Origin: G013214665 sp964649815
GTDB taxonomy: Bacteria; Pseudomonadota; Alphaproteobacteria; Rhodobacterales; Rhodobacteraceae
Assembly: GCA_964649815.1 (NCBI GenBank)
Contig: CAZYQC010000107.1
Coordinates: forward strand, 1-6,261
Length of the DNA stretch: 6,261 nucleotides
Direction: 5' to 3'
Made by a program: the position numbers and the translations under genes. Below the pieces are notes generated by a model, which saw only the letters and a list, made by a program, of their open reading frames with translations, had not been told where the DNA came from and ran no database searches. Shown here one piece after another: positions 1 to 6,151 of this stretch (the first letter of the stretch is position 1; each line of letters begins with the position of its first letter).

Positions 1-40
1 GGTCAAGTGGTCGCAGGTTCAAATCCTGCCGTCCCGACCA
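1..40 (+). tRNA. tRNA 3' part, probably tRNA-Pro(GGG), cut by the window edge
   Basis: The sequence shows a T-arm (GCAGG, loop TTCAAAT, CCTGC), then the acceptor 3' strand CGTCCCG, discriminator A and encoded CCA. Before the T-arm are a five-base variable loop (TGGTC) and an anticodon-stem 3' strand (TCAAG). The 5' half lies outside the window. The Pro(GGG) assignment is inferred: the right-hand copy carries a seven-base loop CTGGGGG in the correct place, which gives anticodon GGG, and the acceptor would start with C, as bacterial tRNA-Pro does. This copy may be the intact host gene or another truncated repeat; the window cannot tell. Confidence 0.8.
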
Positions 41-69
41 AAAATCCCTTTTTAGATCAGTCAGTTAAC

Positions 70-83
70 GGCACCTGGGTGCC
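70..83 (+). terminator. Short hairpin downstream of the tRNA, possible terminator
   Basis: GGCAC (70-74) and GTGCC (79-83) pair around the loop CTGG. The sequence downstream is only moderately T-rich (TAGCTTATTCCTGTTCC), and the clear T-run (49-53) lies before the hairpin, not after it. It could end tRNA transcription, but it is not a canonical intrinsic terminator. Confidence 0.3.
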
Positions 84-106
84 TAGCTTATTCCTGTTCC
101 TAGTCG

Positions 107-125
107 ACTGGTAGGATATAGGTAG
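107..125 (+). repeat. Left copy of a subterminal 19-bp repeat
   Basis: ACTGGTAGGATATAGGTAG matches ACTGGTCGGATATTGGTAG at 6014-6032 in 17 of 19 positions and in the same orientation. A second shared motif follows in both places: TTGGAATCCG at 154-163 and 6070-6079. The pair of motifs near both ends of the unit may be arm-type recombinase sites or traces of a common unit structure (inference). Confidence 0.45.
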
Positions 126-153
126 ACTTTGATTTTGTCGGAATCCTACCAGT
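107..153. repeat. Perfect 11-bp inverted repeat near the left end
   Basis: ACTGGTAGGAT (107-117) is the exact reverse complement of ATCCTACCAGT (143-153), with a 25-base spacer. The left arm is also the start of a 19-base motif that recurs near the right end (6014-6032). No T-run follows, so it is not an intrinsic terminator. Protein-binding sites for an integrase or regulator are one possibility; the function is unknown. Confidence 0.6.
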
Positions 154-235
154 TTGGAATCCGGTCGTTCGGATACCAGGCATACTGCGGTCTCTCGGTG
201 GTGATCCTAAAGAGGTAGGAGAAGATTTACGTTTA

Positions 236-340
236 ATGGTCCAGCTCAAACGGTCTCAGATCCGGCTGATTGAGGAAACCGTTGCCTTCCCGCAAGGCTT
301 TGGGTACATGCTCGATTTTTATCACCATGCCGATAGTTAA
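236..340 (+). pseudogene. Short 34-codon gene remnant
   Basis: An ATG at 236 opens 34 codons ending in TAA (338-340). A purine-rich GAGGTAGGAG (212-221) lies upstream, about 14 bases from the ATG. The product reads like the N-terminal part of a larger protein: it has a charged helix (LKRSQIRLIEE) followed by VAFPQGFGYMLDF, then ends. I have a recollection, not a verified match, of hypothetical proteins that begin with this type of sequence and continue for over 100 residues. The break falls near base 320, just before the hydrolase reading frame begins at 327, as if the two were joined by recombination. It could also be a chance small ORF. Confidence 0.4.
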
Positions 341-1334
341 AAGTCAATTCACGCCACCATGGCAATGGCGCAATACGCAGCTGCAAACTATCTGGCCCTC
401 CCGATTTCGCAACCCGGCGATTCCGCAGCGAACACCGTTGTTGATGCCTACCGATGATGGTGACGAAATCCTTCTGGAATTCTGTGACGATGCGAGAACA
501 AGCACCAAATCACTGGGCATACTTCTGATGCATGGATTGTCCGGCAGCGCCGACTCCCAGTACATCGTTGGGCTGCAGAACATGTTCAACGCTGCGAACA
601 TCTTTAGCGTAGCGATAAACTTCCGTGGAGCAAAATCACCAAACAAATTGGCACGCGGCTACCACTCCGGAGCAAGCGGAGACCTCAAACAGGTTGTTCA
701 ATTCTTGACGGAGCAATACCCGCATATTCGTTGGCTTACCATTGGGTTCTCTCTTGGCGGGAATGTCTTGCTGAAATACCTGGGGGAGAATCGAGGCAAC
801 CCGCTTGAAGGCGCATTCGCCGTTTCGGTTCCGCTAAGACTCGACATTTGTGCAGACCGATTAGACAAGGGCTTTAGTAAAATTTATCGCAGTCATTTAC
901 TTCGACAGCTCAGAGATTACCAATTGCGCAAACACCAGTTTCTGGGCGAGCACCATCCCGAGCAGGCAAATATTCTGGAAACGACGGGCTTCGACAAGCG
1001 CCACCGCTCCTTTCGTGAGTACGATGATGCGATCATTGCCCCATAACATGGGTTTGATTCCGCTGACGACTATTACCAGAAATGCAGCAGCCGATTTCTT
1101 TTGAATAACATCGACACGCCGACCTATATTTTACAATCATTGGACGACCCTTTTATGAGTGAAGCGGTTATTCCGGAATCCGGCGAGCTGGCGCCTTCGG
1201 TAACGCTGGAGTTATCCAACTTTGGCGGCTATGTAGGTTTTTATCAGGGCAATGGGCAGTTCTATACTGAAAAAAGAATTATCGACTGGATTAACAATTC
1301 GGCGGGCACGGGGATTTTCAGTTCGAGAGGCTGA
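327..1334 (+). pseudogene. yheT: Decayed YheT-family alpha/beta hydrolase with in-frame stop
   Basis: The product (335 codons if the stop is ignored) follows the YheT/COG0429 layout: an N-terminal Q-TIWP-like motif (about residues 18-24), an oxyanion region LLMHGLSGS, the conserved INFRG, and nucleophile Ser142 in GFSLGG. The acid is Asp273/274 in SLDDPF. A TAA at 1044-1046 (codon 240) interrupts the frame between AIIAP and HGFDSADDYY. Homologs usually have a Leu before HGF, so one base change from TTA explains it. The family's catalytic His in GGHxGF is Tyr302 here (TAT, 1230-1232), also one base from CAT. The start at 327 is chosen by family length, but it lacks a clear ribosome binding site. 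A TTG at 270 in the same frame is possible but less likely. The stop directly abuts the convergent regulator gene. Two independent lesions make loss of function likely. Confidence 0.85.
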
Positions 1335-1955
1335 CTAAGGCAATAAGTACCGCTCCAACATCTCTAGCAATTGATCGGTGACGGCTGATTGCTTCAAATT
1401 CTCTGGTGCATGTAGAGCGTAGTCATCTATCGTAGATCTCAGAACCCGCGTGGTGAGCTCTAATGCGATGGCTGTGTCGCACTGCGGCCTAAGTTTAATG
1501 GCCTTTGAATTGACAATCCTATTCGACTGCTCAAGAGAGTCAGCGACAAGGCTTGATTCTGCTTCGCTAGTGGCGAATTTGGGCACGTCTCTTACTAAAG
1601 CCGCGTGCAGCTCAATATTTGCCAACACTAATTTGATATAGGTTGTTATTTGCCGTCGCAATGCTTCTCTAAATGTAGGGGGGATGGGCCCAGCCAGGAT
1701 CAGGCGAGCGTAACGGTGATCTTGCCGACGACGTATCTCTGCAAAGATAGCTTCCTTACCAGGGAAGTACTCATAGAGCGAACCAATGCTAACGCCAGCT
1801 TTTTCTGCGATCTTGTTGGTGCTTGCCTTGTCGTATCCGATGGTTAACAAGAGCTGAGCACCAGCGTCAAGAACAGCGTCCACGGTTGCCTTAGAGCGCG
1901 TTTGTATTGGGTTTTTTCTTAATAAATACAAAGACTTGGTTTCTTTGCTTTGCAT
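1335..1955 (-). CDS. TetR/AcrR-family transcriptional regulator
   Basis: The 206-residue product has a typical TetR N-terminal DNA-binding domain at about residues 20-68: a first helix beginning RSKATVDAVLDAG, the helix-turn-helix from TNKIAEKAGVS into IGSLYEYFPGKE, and then a divergent helical ligand/dimer domain to residue 206. These proteins are usually ligand-released repressors of adjacent genes. The frame extends upstream to 2066 with alternative ATGs at 1997 and 2009. The start at 1955 is preferred because it gives the usual TetR length and because a candidate promoter (2008-2038) would start transcription near 2001. No start has a strong ribosome binding site. The gene is divergent from the redoxin operon with a 91-base gap containing a perfect palindrome, so that operon and the regulator itself are the likely targets. 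The effector ligand cannot be predicted. Confidence 0.9.
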   Translation of the reverse strand: MQSKETKSLYLLRKNPIQTRSKATVDAVLDAGAQLLLTIGYDKASTNKIAEKAGVSIGSLYEYFPGKEAIFAEIRRRQDHRYARLILAGPIPPTFREALRRQITTYIKLVLANIELHAALVRDVPKFATSEAESSLVADSLEQSNRIVNSKAIKLRPQCDTAIALELTTRVLRSTIDDYALHAPENLKQSAVTDQLLEMLERYLLP

Positions 1956-1971
1956 GTTGGTGATATCCGAG

Positions 1972-2000
1972 TACAAAAGCTGAGCGATCGCTCGCATAAT
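1972..2000 (+). promoter_or_regulatory. Candidate promoter of the redoxin-sulfatase operon
   Basis: CATAAT at 1995-2000 matches the -10 consensus at five of six bases. TACAAA (1972-1977) is a weak -35 with a 17-base spacer. Transcription would start near 2007 and give a leader of about 40 bases before the ATG at 2047. The palindrome 1982-1993 fills the spacer, a classic position for repression. Confidence 0.4.
1982..1993. promoter_or_regulatory. Palindrome GAGCGATCGCTC, candidate TetR operator
   Basis: This is a perfect 12-base palindrome in the divergent intergenic region between the TetR gene and the redoxin gene. It lies between the -35 and -10 elements of the candidate operon promoter and just downstream of the predicted regulator transcription start. 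One site could therefore control both directions. The sequence is seen; the operator role is inferred from its position. Confidence 0.55.
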
Positions 2001-2007
2001 GGCATTC

Positions 2008-2038
2008 ATTAGATCACTGTTCAATGACGTGCAGTCAA
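2008..2038 (-). promoter_or_regulatory. Candidate promoter of the TetR gene
   Basis: On the minus strand, TTGACT (complement of 2033-2038) and TCTAAT (complement of 2008-2013) are separated by 19 bases. A TG one base before the -10 gives the extended form TGATCTAAT. Transcription would begin near 2001, upstream of the ATG at 1955 and of the palindrome. The spacer is slightly long. Confidence 0.35.
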
Positions 2039-2042
2039 GGAG
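2037..2042 (+). promoter_or_regulatory. Ribosome binding site AAGGAG that sets the redoxin start
   Basis: AAGGAG ends four bases before the ATG at 2047. The frame is open further up to an ATG at 1999, but that codon lacks such a site and would lie upstream of the predicted transcription start, so 2047 is chosen. Confidence 0.7.
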
Positions 2043-2046
2043 CACT

Positions 2047-3150
2047 ATGCTGGCGCCTGAAGACATACCGGAACACCTTGCACCCGCAACGCAAGCTGCG
2101 CTGTCATGGATTAACCAGGAGCGCGCATCGAATTATTCCCTTACGGGCATGATCGGCGTGGATGACCTTGAGAGCGCGGATGAGCCTTTTGAGTTTGGTC
2201 TCGTTCTCTGCGATGGGGAGATTTGCGCACGGGAACAAATACACGTCATTCCAGATGGGGATGCCTACCAATTTAACTTTGCTGACGAGGCAGAACCGGA
2301 CATTCCGCCGCTGCTCGATCCGCCAGTGGGTGTTCGCCGGGAATGGTTAGATAAGCAGCTAGGGAAATACGAATTTGTCGTGCTGCTTTATTATCGTGGC
2401 CTGTGGTGACCTCCCTGTCGCTTCGAGTTACGAAGCTACGTGAAATCCGGGGTACTTGATGAAATTCATCAGGCGGGTGGAGAGGTGTTCGGTGTTACCA
2501 GTGAACCCCAAACGCTAGCGACCGAGGCCGAAGTGGAGTGGGAGACTCAGTTTCCAATTGTCGGCGACCCGCACCATGAGATTCGTGAAGCAAGCAGCGA
2601 GCGAGGCTGGCTGGATGTTTTCTACAATGAGGATGCCGGACATCTGCGCGAGCGCAAATGGGCATCCCATCCCAAAGGTTACTACCAACCAGCTGTTGTC
2701 GCCGTACATAAGACCGGGCGGATATTGTATCGCTGGCGATGTGTACCTAAGTTCAGCAACATGAATGGCGCAGGTGCAAGACCGGAGGCGGCGTACACCT
2801 GGGAGAAGATTAAGGCATCGCTTACCGATACCGAGGACGCGGCTCTTGATATCAACCCGGTGATGGGTTCGAAAGAAGTCGGTTGGTTCCGCTTCATGCT
2901 GATATTGACAGCCCATGGCTGGTTCATAAGACCGAAGGCTTTTCCATTGGCGCGAGAAGGGGATAAGGAATCAGCATCCCCGGCAAGCATGATGCGCCGT
3001 ATCTATGGCTTCGTCGCACTGTGGTTGGTTCTGCTTCTTATCCTGCCGATTAAATGGATTGGCATTGCCGTGTTGGCGTGGCTTGTAGTGCTGACGCCAG
3101 GTTTGATAGAGATTCATCGCCAGTTCCAACACGAATCCGATTCCTACTGA
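2047..3150 (+). CDS. Selenocysteine-containing peroxiredoxin-like membrane protein (TGA at 2407-2409 read as Sec)
   Basis: This is one 367-residue protein if the in-frame TGA is decoded as selenocysteine (Sec121). The peptide reads VVLLYYRGLW-U-PPCRFELRSY. In AhpC/TSA-type redoxins the family pattern is YRGxWCPxCxxEL, so the TGA replaces the peroxidatic or N-terminal Cys and leaves the resolving Cys124 in a UxxC redox motif. The thioredoxin fold then continues without lesions (EVFGVTSEPQTLA, FPIVGDP, PAVVAVHKTGRILYRW). Residues 1-100 form a less recognisable domain with two Cys residues. Two hydrophobic helices (about 319-335 and 337-354) form a C-terminal hairpin. With no signal peptide, the redox domain should face the cytoplasm. 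A SECIS-like hairpin follows the TGA. The family suggests peroxide or thiol reduction; the substrate is unknown. It is the first gene of a probable operon with the sulfatase 40 bases downstream. The alternative is a Cys gene broken by a nonsense mutation, but the exact Cys position, the hairpin and the intact 247-codon continuation argue against that. Confidence 0.85.
2407..2439 (+). promoter_or_regulatory. Bacterial SECIS element for selenocysteine insertion
   Basis: Ten bases after the TGA, GCTTCG (2420-2425) and CGAAGC (2431-2436) form a perfect six-pair stem closed by the five-base loop AGTTA. A lower extension pairs 2417-2418 with 2438-2439 across one mismatch. The apical loop begins 16 bases after the TGA and has G at its second position followed by U. 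That agrees with the known bacterial SECIS rules: a hairpin in the coding region just after UGA, a G among the first two loop bases, and a loop roughly 16-37 bases from UGA. SelB would bind it to deliver Sec-tRNA. Its function is inferred from structure and spacing. Confidence 0.75.
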
Positions 3151-3190
3151 CCTGTAACCAAAACAAAAACTAACCAATAAAGGCGCAGAA

Positions 3191-4801
3191 TTGAAAAAAA
3201 TATTGGTCCTGGTTGTTGTCATCGCTGCGGTGGGTGGTTGGTCGTTTTCCCAGTATTGGTACTTTTTGCCGGGAGTTATCCAGGGGTTTTTGGATCCCAT
3301 TGGCGAATTTCAAGAAGTGACCTGGGAGCAAGGACCAGTAACCAGGGAAAGCGACAAACCGAATGTGCTGCTGATTGTAGTAGACGATTTCGGTTTTAAT
3401 GATTTGACTTTCTACGGTGGTGGTATTGCTGGTGGTAGTGTGCCTACCCCCAATATAGATTCCATTGCAGCGGATGGTATGCATTTCACTAATGGATATG
3501 CTGGCAACGGAACCTGTGCACCTTCACGAGCTGCTTTGTTAACTGGCCGCTTTGCGACTCGAACTGGCTTTGAGTTTACCCCCGCCAACCCACAGCTCAT
3601 GAAATTTGTCGGCGGCGATAGGTTTATTGAAGAGAATGCGGAGGGTTATCCCAGCCCTAATGATCTGGGTTTGCCAACCAGCGAGTTGACCATTGCAGAA
3701 CTCTTAAAGCCAGAAGGCTATCACTCCGTGGTGCTTGGCAAGTGGCACCTGGGTGGATCTGAGGGATTCTCACCGATAGATCAGGGTTTTAATGAATTCC
3801 TGGGGTTTTTGCCTGGTGCAGCACTGTTCATGGGTGAAGACGACCCCAATGTGGTGAACTCAAAGCAGGACTTCGACCCAATCGATAAGTTTCTCTGGGC
3901 CAATATGGATTTTGCAGTTCGCTACAACAACGGCCCCCGGTTTAAGCCGGATTCGCATATGACGGATTATTTTAGCCGCGAAGCGGTAAAAGCGATTGAG
4001 GCGAACAAGCATCGTCCGTTCTTTATGTACCTGGCATACAACGCACCGCATACGCCATTGCAGTCGGAGAAAGGTGACTATGAGGCCTTGTCACATATCG
4101 ACAATCATATCGAACGTACCTATGCAGGCATGATTCGCGGACTTGATCGCGGTATCGGTCAGGTGCTGCAAGCGCTCGAAGACCATGACATTGCAGGTAA
4201 CACTATTGTGATATTTACGAGCGACAATGGTGGGGCGCATTACGTAGGCTTACCTGATTTAAACAAGCCTTATCGTGGTTGGAAAATGACCTTCTTTGAA
4301 GGCGGCATTCATACCCCATACTTTATTCGTTGGAAAAACAAAATCCCTGCTGGTTCTCAGTATGACGCAGCGGTGGCTCATATCGACGTTTTCCCAACCG
4401 TGCTCGCGGCGGCGGGCGCCAAAAAGCCCGACGATAGAGTGATCGATGGCGTTGATATATTGAGTCACGCGCTGGCGCATCCGCAAATACCATTGGACAG
4501 GCCTTTGTTCTGGCGCACCGGAGGGTACAAAGTGGTGCAGCAAAAAGGGTGGAAGCTTCAGTTGTTGGAACAAAACGGTAAGACCTGGTTGTATAACCTG
4601 AATGAAGATCCGACGGAGCAGTCGGAGCTTACTGAAGCGATGCCAGAGAAGTTGGCACAGCTAAAAGAAGTCTTATATGCCATGGATAAGCAGATGGTGG
4701 CGCCCCTGTGGCCGCCACTGATTCAATCGGAAATTTCGGTGGATCTCACGCTTCTCGACGAGCGAGATGAGCATGATGAGAAGATTATCTGGACCAACTA
4801 A
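3191..4801 (+). CDS. Type I sulfatase (arylsulfatase family), exported, formylglycine-dependent
   Basis: This 536-residue protein would hydrolyse a sulfate ester. The N-terminus (MKKILVLVVVIAAVGGWSF) is a signal peptide or membrane anchor that places it in the periplasm. The key alkaline-phosphatase-superfamily residues are visible: Asp65-Asp66 (VVDDFGFND) for the metal, Cys109 in CAPSR followed by AALLTGR (the cysteine converted to formylglycine), Lys184 and His186 in GKWHLGG, His287 in NAPHTPL, Asp345-Asn346 in TSDNGG, and Lys365. The start is the TTG at 3191, preceded by AAAGG (3179-3183) at seven bases; no better ATG exists near the signal sequence. It follows the redoxin gene after 40 bases with no terminator. 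The substrate cannot be told from sequence. No formylglycine-generating enzyme or anSME maturase is in the window, so the host must supply one. Confidence 0.95.
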   Translation: MKKILVLVVVIAAVGGWSFSQYWYFLPGVIQGFLDPIGEFQEVTWEQGPVTRESDKPNVLLIVVDDFGFNDLTFYGGGIAGGSVPTPNIDSIAADGMHFTNGYAGNGTCAPSRAALLTGRFATRTGFEFTPANPQLMKFVGGDRFIEENAEGYPSPNDLGLPTSELTIAELLKPEGYHSVVLGKWHLGGSEGFSPIDQGFNEFLGFLPGAALFMGEDDPNVVNSKQDFDPIDKFLWANMDFAVRYNNGPRFKPDSHMTDYFSREAVKAIEANKHRPFFMYLAYNAPHTPLQSEKGDYEALSHIDNHIERTYAGMIRGLDRGIGQVLQALEDHDIAGNTIVIFTSDNGGAHYVGLPDLNKPYRGWKMTFFEGGIHTPYFIRWKNKIPAGSQYDAAVAHIDVFPTVLAAAGAKKPDDRVIDGVDILSHALAHPQIPLDRPLFWRTGGYKVVQQKGWKLQLLEQNGKTWLYNLNEDPTEQSELTEAMPEKLAQLKEVLYAMDKQMVAPLWPPLIQSEISVDLTLLDERDEHDEKIIWTN

Positions 4802-4814
4802 GGGGAAGCGTTAG

Positions 4815-5444
4815 ATGAGTTGGCTAATCTGGATGCTGGTGCCAATTGTCTATGGCTTATTTTGTCTCTGGTACTTCAACTGGAAAGGGCCCGTTTCCCA
4901 GGACGAAATTGACGAATTTGTGGACAAGTTTGCTGAGCTTGAGACCAACAAGCATACGGAACCGAATGTGATTAGAAGTTTTCTGGAAGAGGATGATGGC
5001 AAAGAGTTTGTGATGCTCAACCTGATTCAGCTCCATGAGGGTAAGGTGTCCGATCCTGTGACGGGTGAGCAACGTAAACCTCGAGAATTGCTCGGCAGCT
5101 ATTTCGAATCGTTTTTATTTGCCTCGATGAAGCGGGGTGGTCACGCGGTTCTTCAGGCACGCACTGTAGGAGGCAATATCGATAGTTGGAATGCAGACAA
5201 CAATGTAGGTTTTTCGGTGACGAGCATGATGCGCTACAGAAGCCGCCGAGACTTGGTTGAGCTCCTGATAGACCCTGCCTTTGCAGATTCTCATTTATAC
5301 AAACTGGCCGCCATAGACCGGACAATCTCTTATCCAACACAGACGATGCTTAGTATGTCGCTGCGGCCGCCGGTCTCAGTGTTCATGGTTTTGTTTATGC
5401 TCGCGTTGATGGCACAGAATGTCGCCTTTCTGATGATGCCTTAA
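4815..5444 (+). CDS. Membrane-anchored DUF1330-like protein
   Basis: This 209-residue protein has an N-terminal hydrophobic helix (about residues 3-22), a soluble middle domain, and a C-terminal hydrophobic helix (about 188-208). The middle resembles the DUF1330 / dimeric alpha-beta barrel pattern: FVMLNLIQL, then a helix, a GGHAVLQAR strand, and SMMRYRSRRDLVELLIDPAF, which corresponds to the family's RYPSRxxFxxMxxxPEY. No enzymatic function is established for it. It begins 13 bases after the sulfatase stop with AGGGGA (4801-4806) eight bases upstream, so it is translated from the same transcript. Its middle aligns by eye with the soluble protein at 5573-5977, so the two look like paralogs. 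The N-in topology would place the middle domain outside the cytoplasm, with the sulfatase; this is inferred. Confidence 0.75.
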   Translation: MSWLIWMLVPIVYGLFCLWYFNWKGPVSQDEIDEFVDKFAELETNKHTEPNVIRSFLEEDDGKEFVMLNLIQLHEGKVSDPVTGEQRKPRELLGSYFESFLFASMKRGGHAVLQARTVGGNIDSWNADNNVGFSVTSMMRYRSRRDLVELLIDPAFADSHLYKLAAIDRTISYPTQTMLSMSLRPPVSVFMVLFMLALMAQNVAFLMMP

Positions 5445-5508
5445 GCCGGCAGGGTGATGTGAATTGGACCGGCTACCATTGTGCTGCTGGTCTCTAGTTC
5501 CGGACTTT

Positions 5509-5546
5509 TTGACGGCAAATAGGACTCGAACTATTGCTGATATAAA
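5509..5546 (+). promoter_or_regulatory. Candidate promoter of the DUF1330 gene
   Basis: TTGACG (5509-5514) is a good -35. With a 17-base spacer the -10 would be TATTGC (5532-5537). A better -10, TATAAA (5541-5546), carries the extended TG (TGATATAAAT) but lies too far from that -35 to use it. Either choice starts transcription close to the ribosome binding site at 5561, so the gene probably has its own short leader separate from the upstream operon. Confidence 0.45.
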
Positions 5547-5572
5547 TACAACTCAAAAACAGGAGTGAAACT

Positions 5573-5977
5573 ATGAACCCATTCGAACTCGAAGCCCTGA
5601 AGAACCACCCTGATACAAAGGGCCCGGTGTACATGGTCAATCTTATAAAGTACCGAGAGAAGTCGCTGGATGGGAATGGGTCAGGCCGTGATGCGTACTA
5701 CCGATACGGGGCAGTTGTGCAGCCGCTGCTCGAATCCCTGGGTGCCGTGGTCATCTGGATGGGATCCGTCGAACACCTCGCGCTTAATCAGGGGGAAGAT
5801 CTCGATGTCGATTGGGATGTGGTGCAACTCGTCTACTACCCCAGTCGCGATACGTTCATGAAGATGGTGACGAGTGAAGAGTACCTGGCCGCCAACGTGC
5901 ACCGCGAGAATGGTACCGAGAAGCACCTCATTTTCGCGCTCAAGACGGTGATCTCGAACCCGTTTCCGGCGAAGTAG
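5573..5977 (+). CDS. DUF1330 family protein (dimeric alpha-beta barrel fold)
   Basis: This is a 134-residue soluble protein with no signal peptide. The DUF1330 features appear in order: PVYMVNLIKYRE (about residues 18-29), a YYRYGAVVQPLLESLG helix, a VVIWMGSVEHL strand, DWDVVQLVYYPSRDTFMKMVTSEEYL, and a terminal VHRENGTEKHLIFAL. The fold is ferredoxin-like and the family has no firmly assigned function. AGGAG (5561-5565) sits seven bases before the ATG, and a candidate promoter lies upstream. The 128-base gap after the previous gene contains a weak inverted repeat (AGCCGG 5444-5449, CCGGCT 5469-5474) with no T-run, so operon readthrough cannot be excluded. By eye the codon choice is richer in C and G at third positions than in the sulfatase, which may indicate a separate origin. 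Confidence 0.88.
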   Translation: MNPFELEALKNHPDTKGPVYMVNLIKYREKSLDGNGSGRDAYYRYGAVVQPLLESLGAVVIWMGSVEHLALNQGEDLDVDWDVVQLVYYPSRDTFMKMVTSEEYLAANVHRENGTEKHLIFALKTVISNPFPAK

Positions 5978-6013
5978 GAGACGGTCTGGGTTCATCGGAT
6001 CTTTCTCATCCAA

Positions 6014-6032
6014 ACTGGTCGGATATTGGTAG
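6014..6032 (+). repeat. Right copy of the subterminal 19-bp repeat
   Basis: ACTGGTCGGATATTGGTAG matches 107-125 in 17 of 19 bases, same orientation, and is followed by TTGGAATCCG at 6070-6079 as on the left (154-163). It lies in the non-coding tail (5978-6151) between the last gene and the tRNA-derived repeat. I see no gene in that tail, only a five-pair hairpin (CCGCA 6115-6119, TGCGG 6125-6129). Confidence 0.45.
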
Positions 6033-6151
6033 GCGAAGGATGGCTTACAACGGTGCAGGTTCTGTGGGGTTGGAATCCGAGACGAATTGGAAGTGTAGGA
6101 CTCCGCGCTGTAGCCCGCAGTTCATGCGGATCTAGTAATCGGGTCTGGATG

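Noticed and set aside
1101..1334. Independent small protein of 77 residues
   Set aside because: It is the in-frame C-terminal part of the interrupted YheT-like hydrolase.
1982..1993. HIP1-like octamer GCGATCGC as a sign of cyanobacterial origin
   Set aside because: It is a single occurrence, and its position as a palindrome between divergent genes explains it better.
2440..3150. Separate gene starting at a GTG at 2440
   Set aside because: It is in the same frame as the upstream coding region, begins in the middle of the redoxin fold and lacks a ribosome binding site. The readthrough selenoprotein explains it better.
3191..4801. Minus-strand open frames across the sulfatase and other genes
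   Set aside because: They overlap strongly supported coding regions and show no recognisable domains.
5444..5474. AGCCGG/CCGGCT inverted repeat as an intrinsic terminator
   Set aside because: It has only six pairs, a 19-base loop and no T-run after it.
6132..6141. CTAGTAATCG, also found in a conserved 16S rRNA segment
   Set aside because: The surrounding sequence does not follow 16S rRNA, so this short match is probably chance.
6078..6151. CGAGACG at 6078-6084 as the acceptor 5' strand of a complete tRNA ending at 6196
   Set aside because: It would give a molecule of about 119 bases, there is one mismatch to CGGGACG, and no D-arm or anticodon 5' strand lies between.
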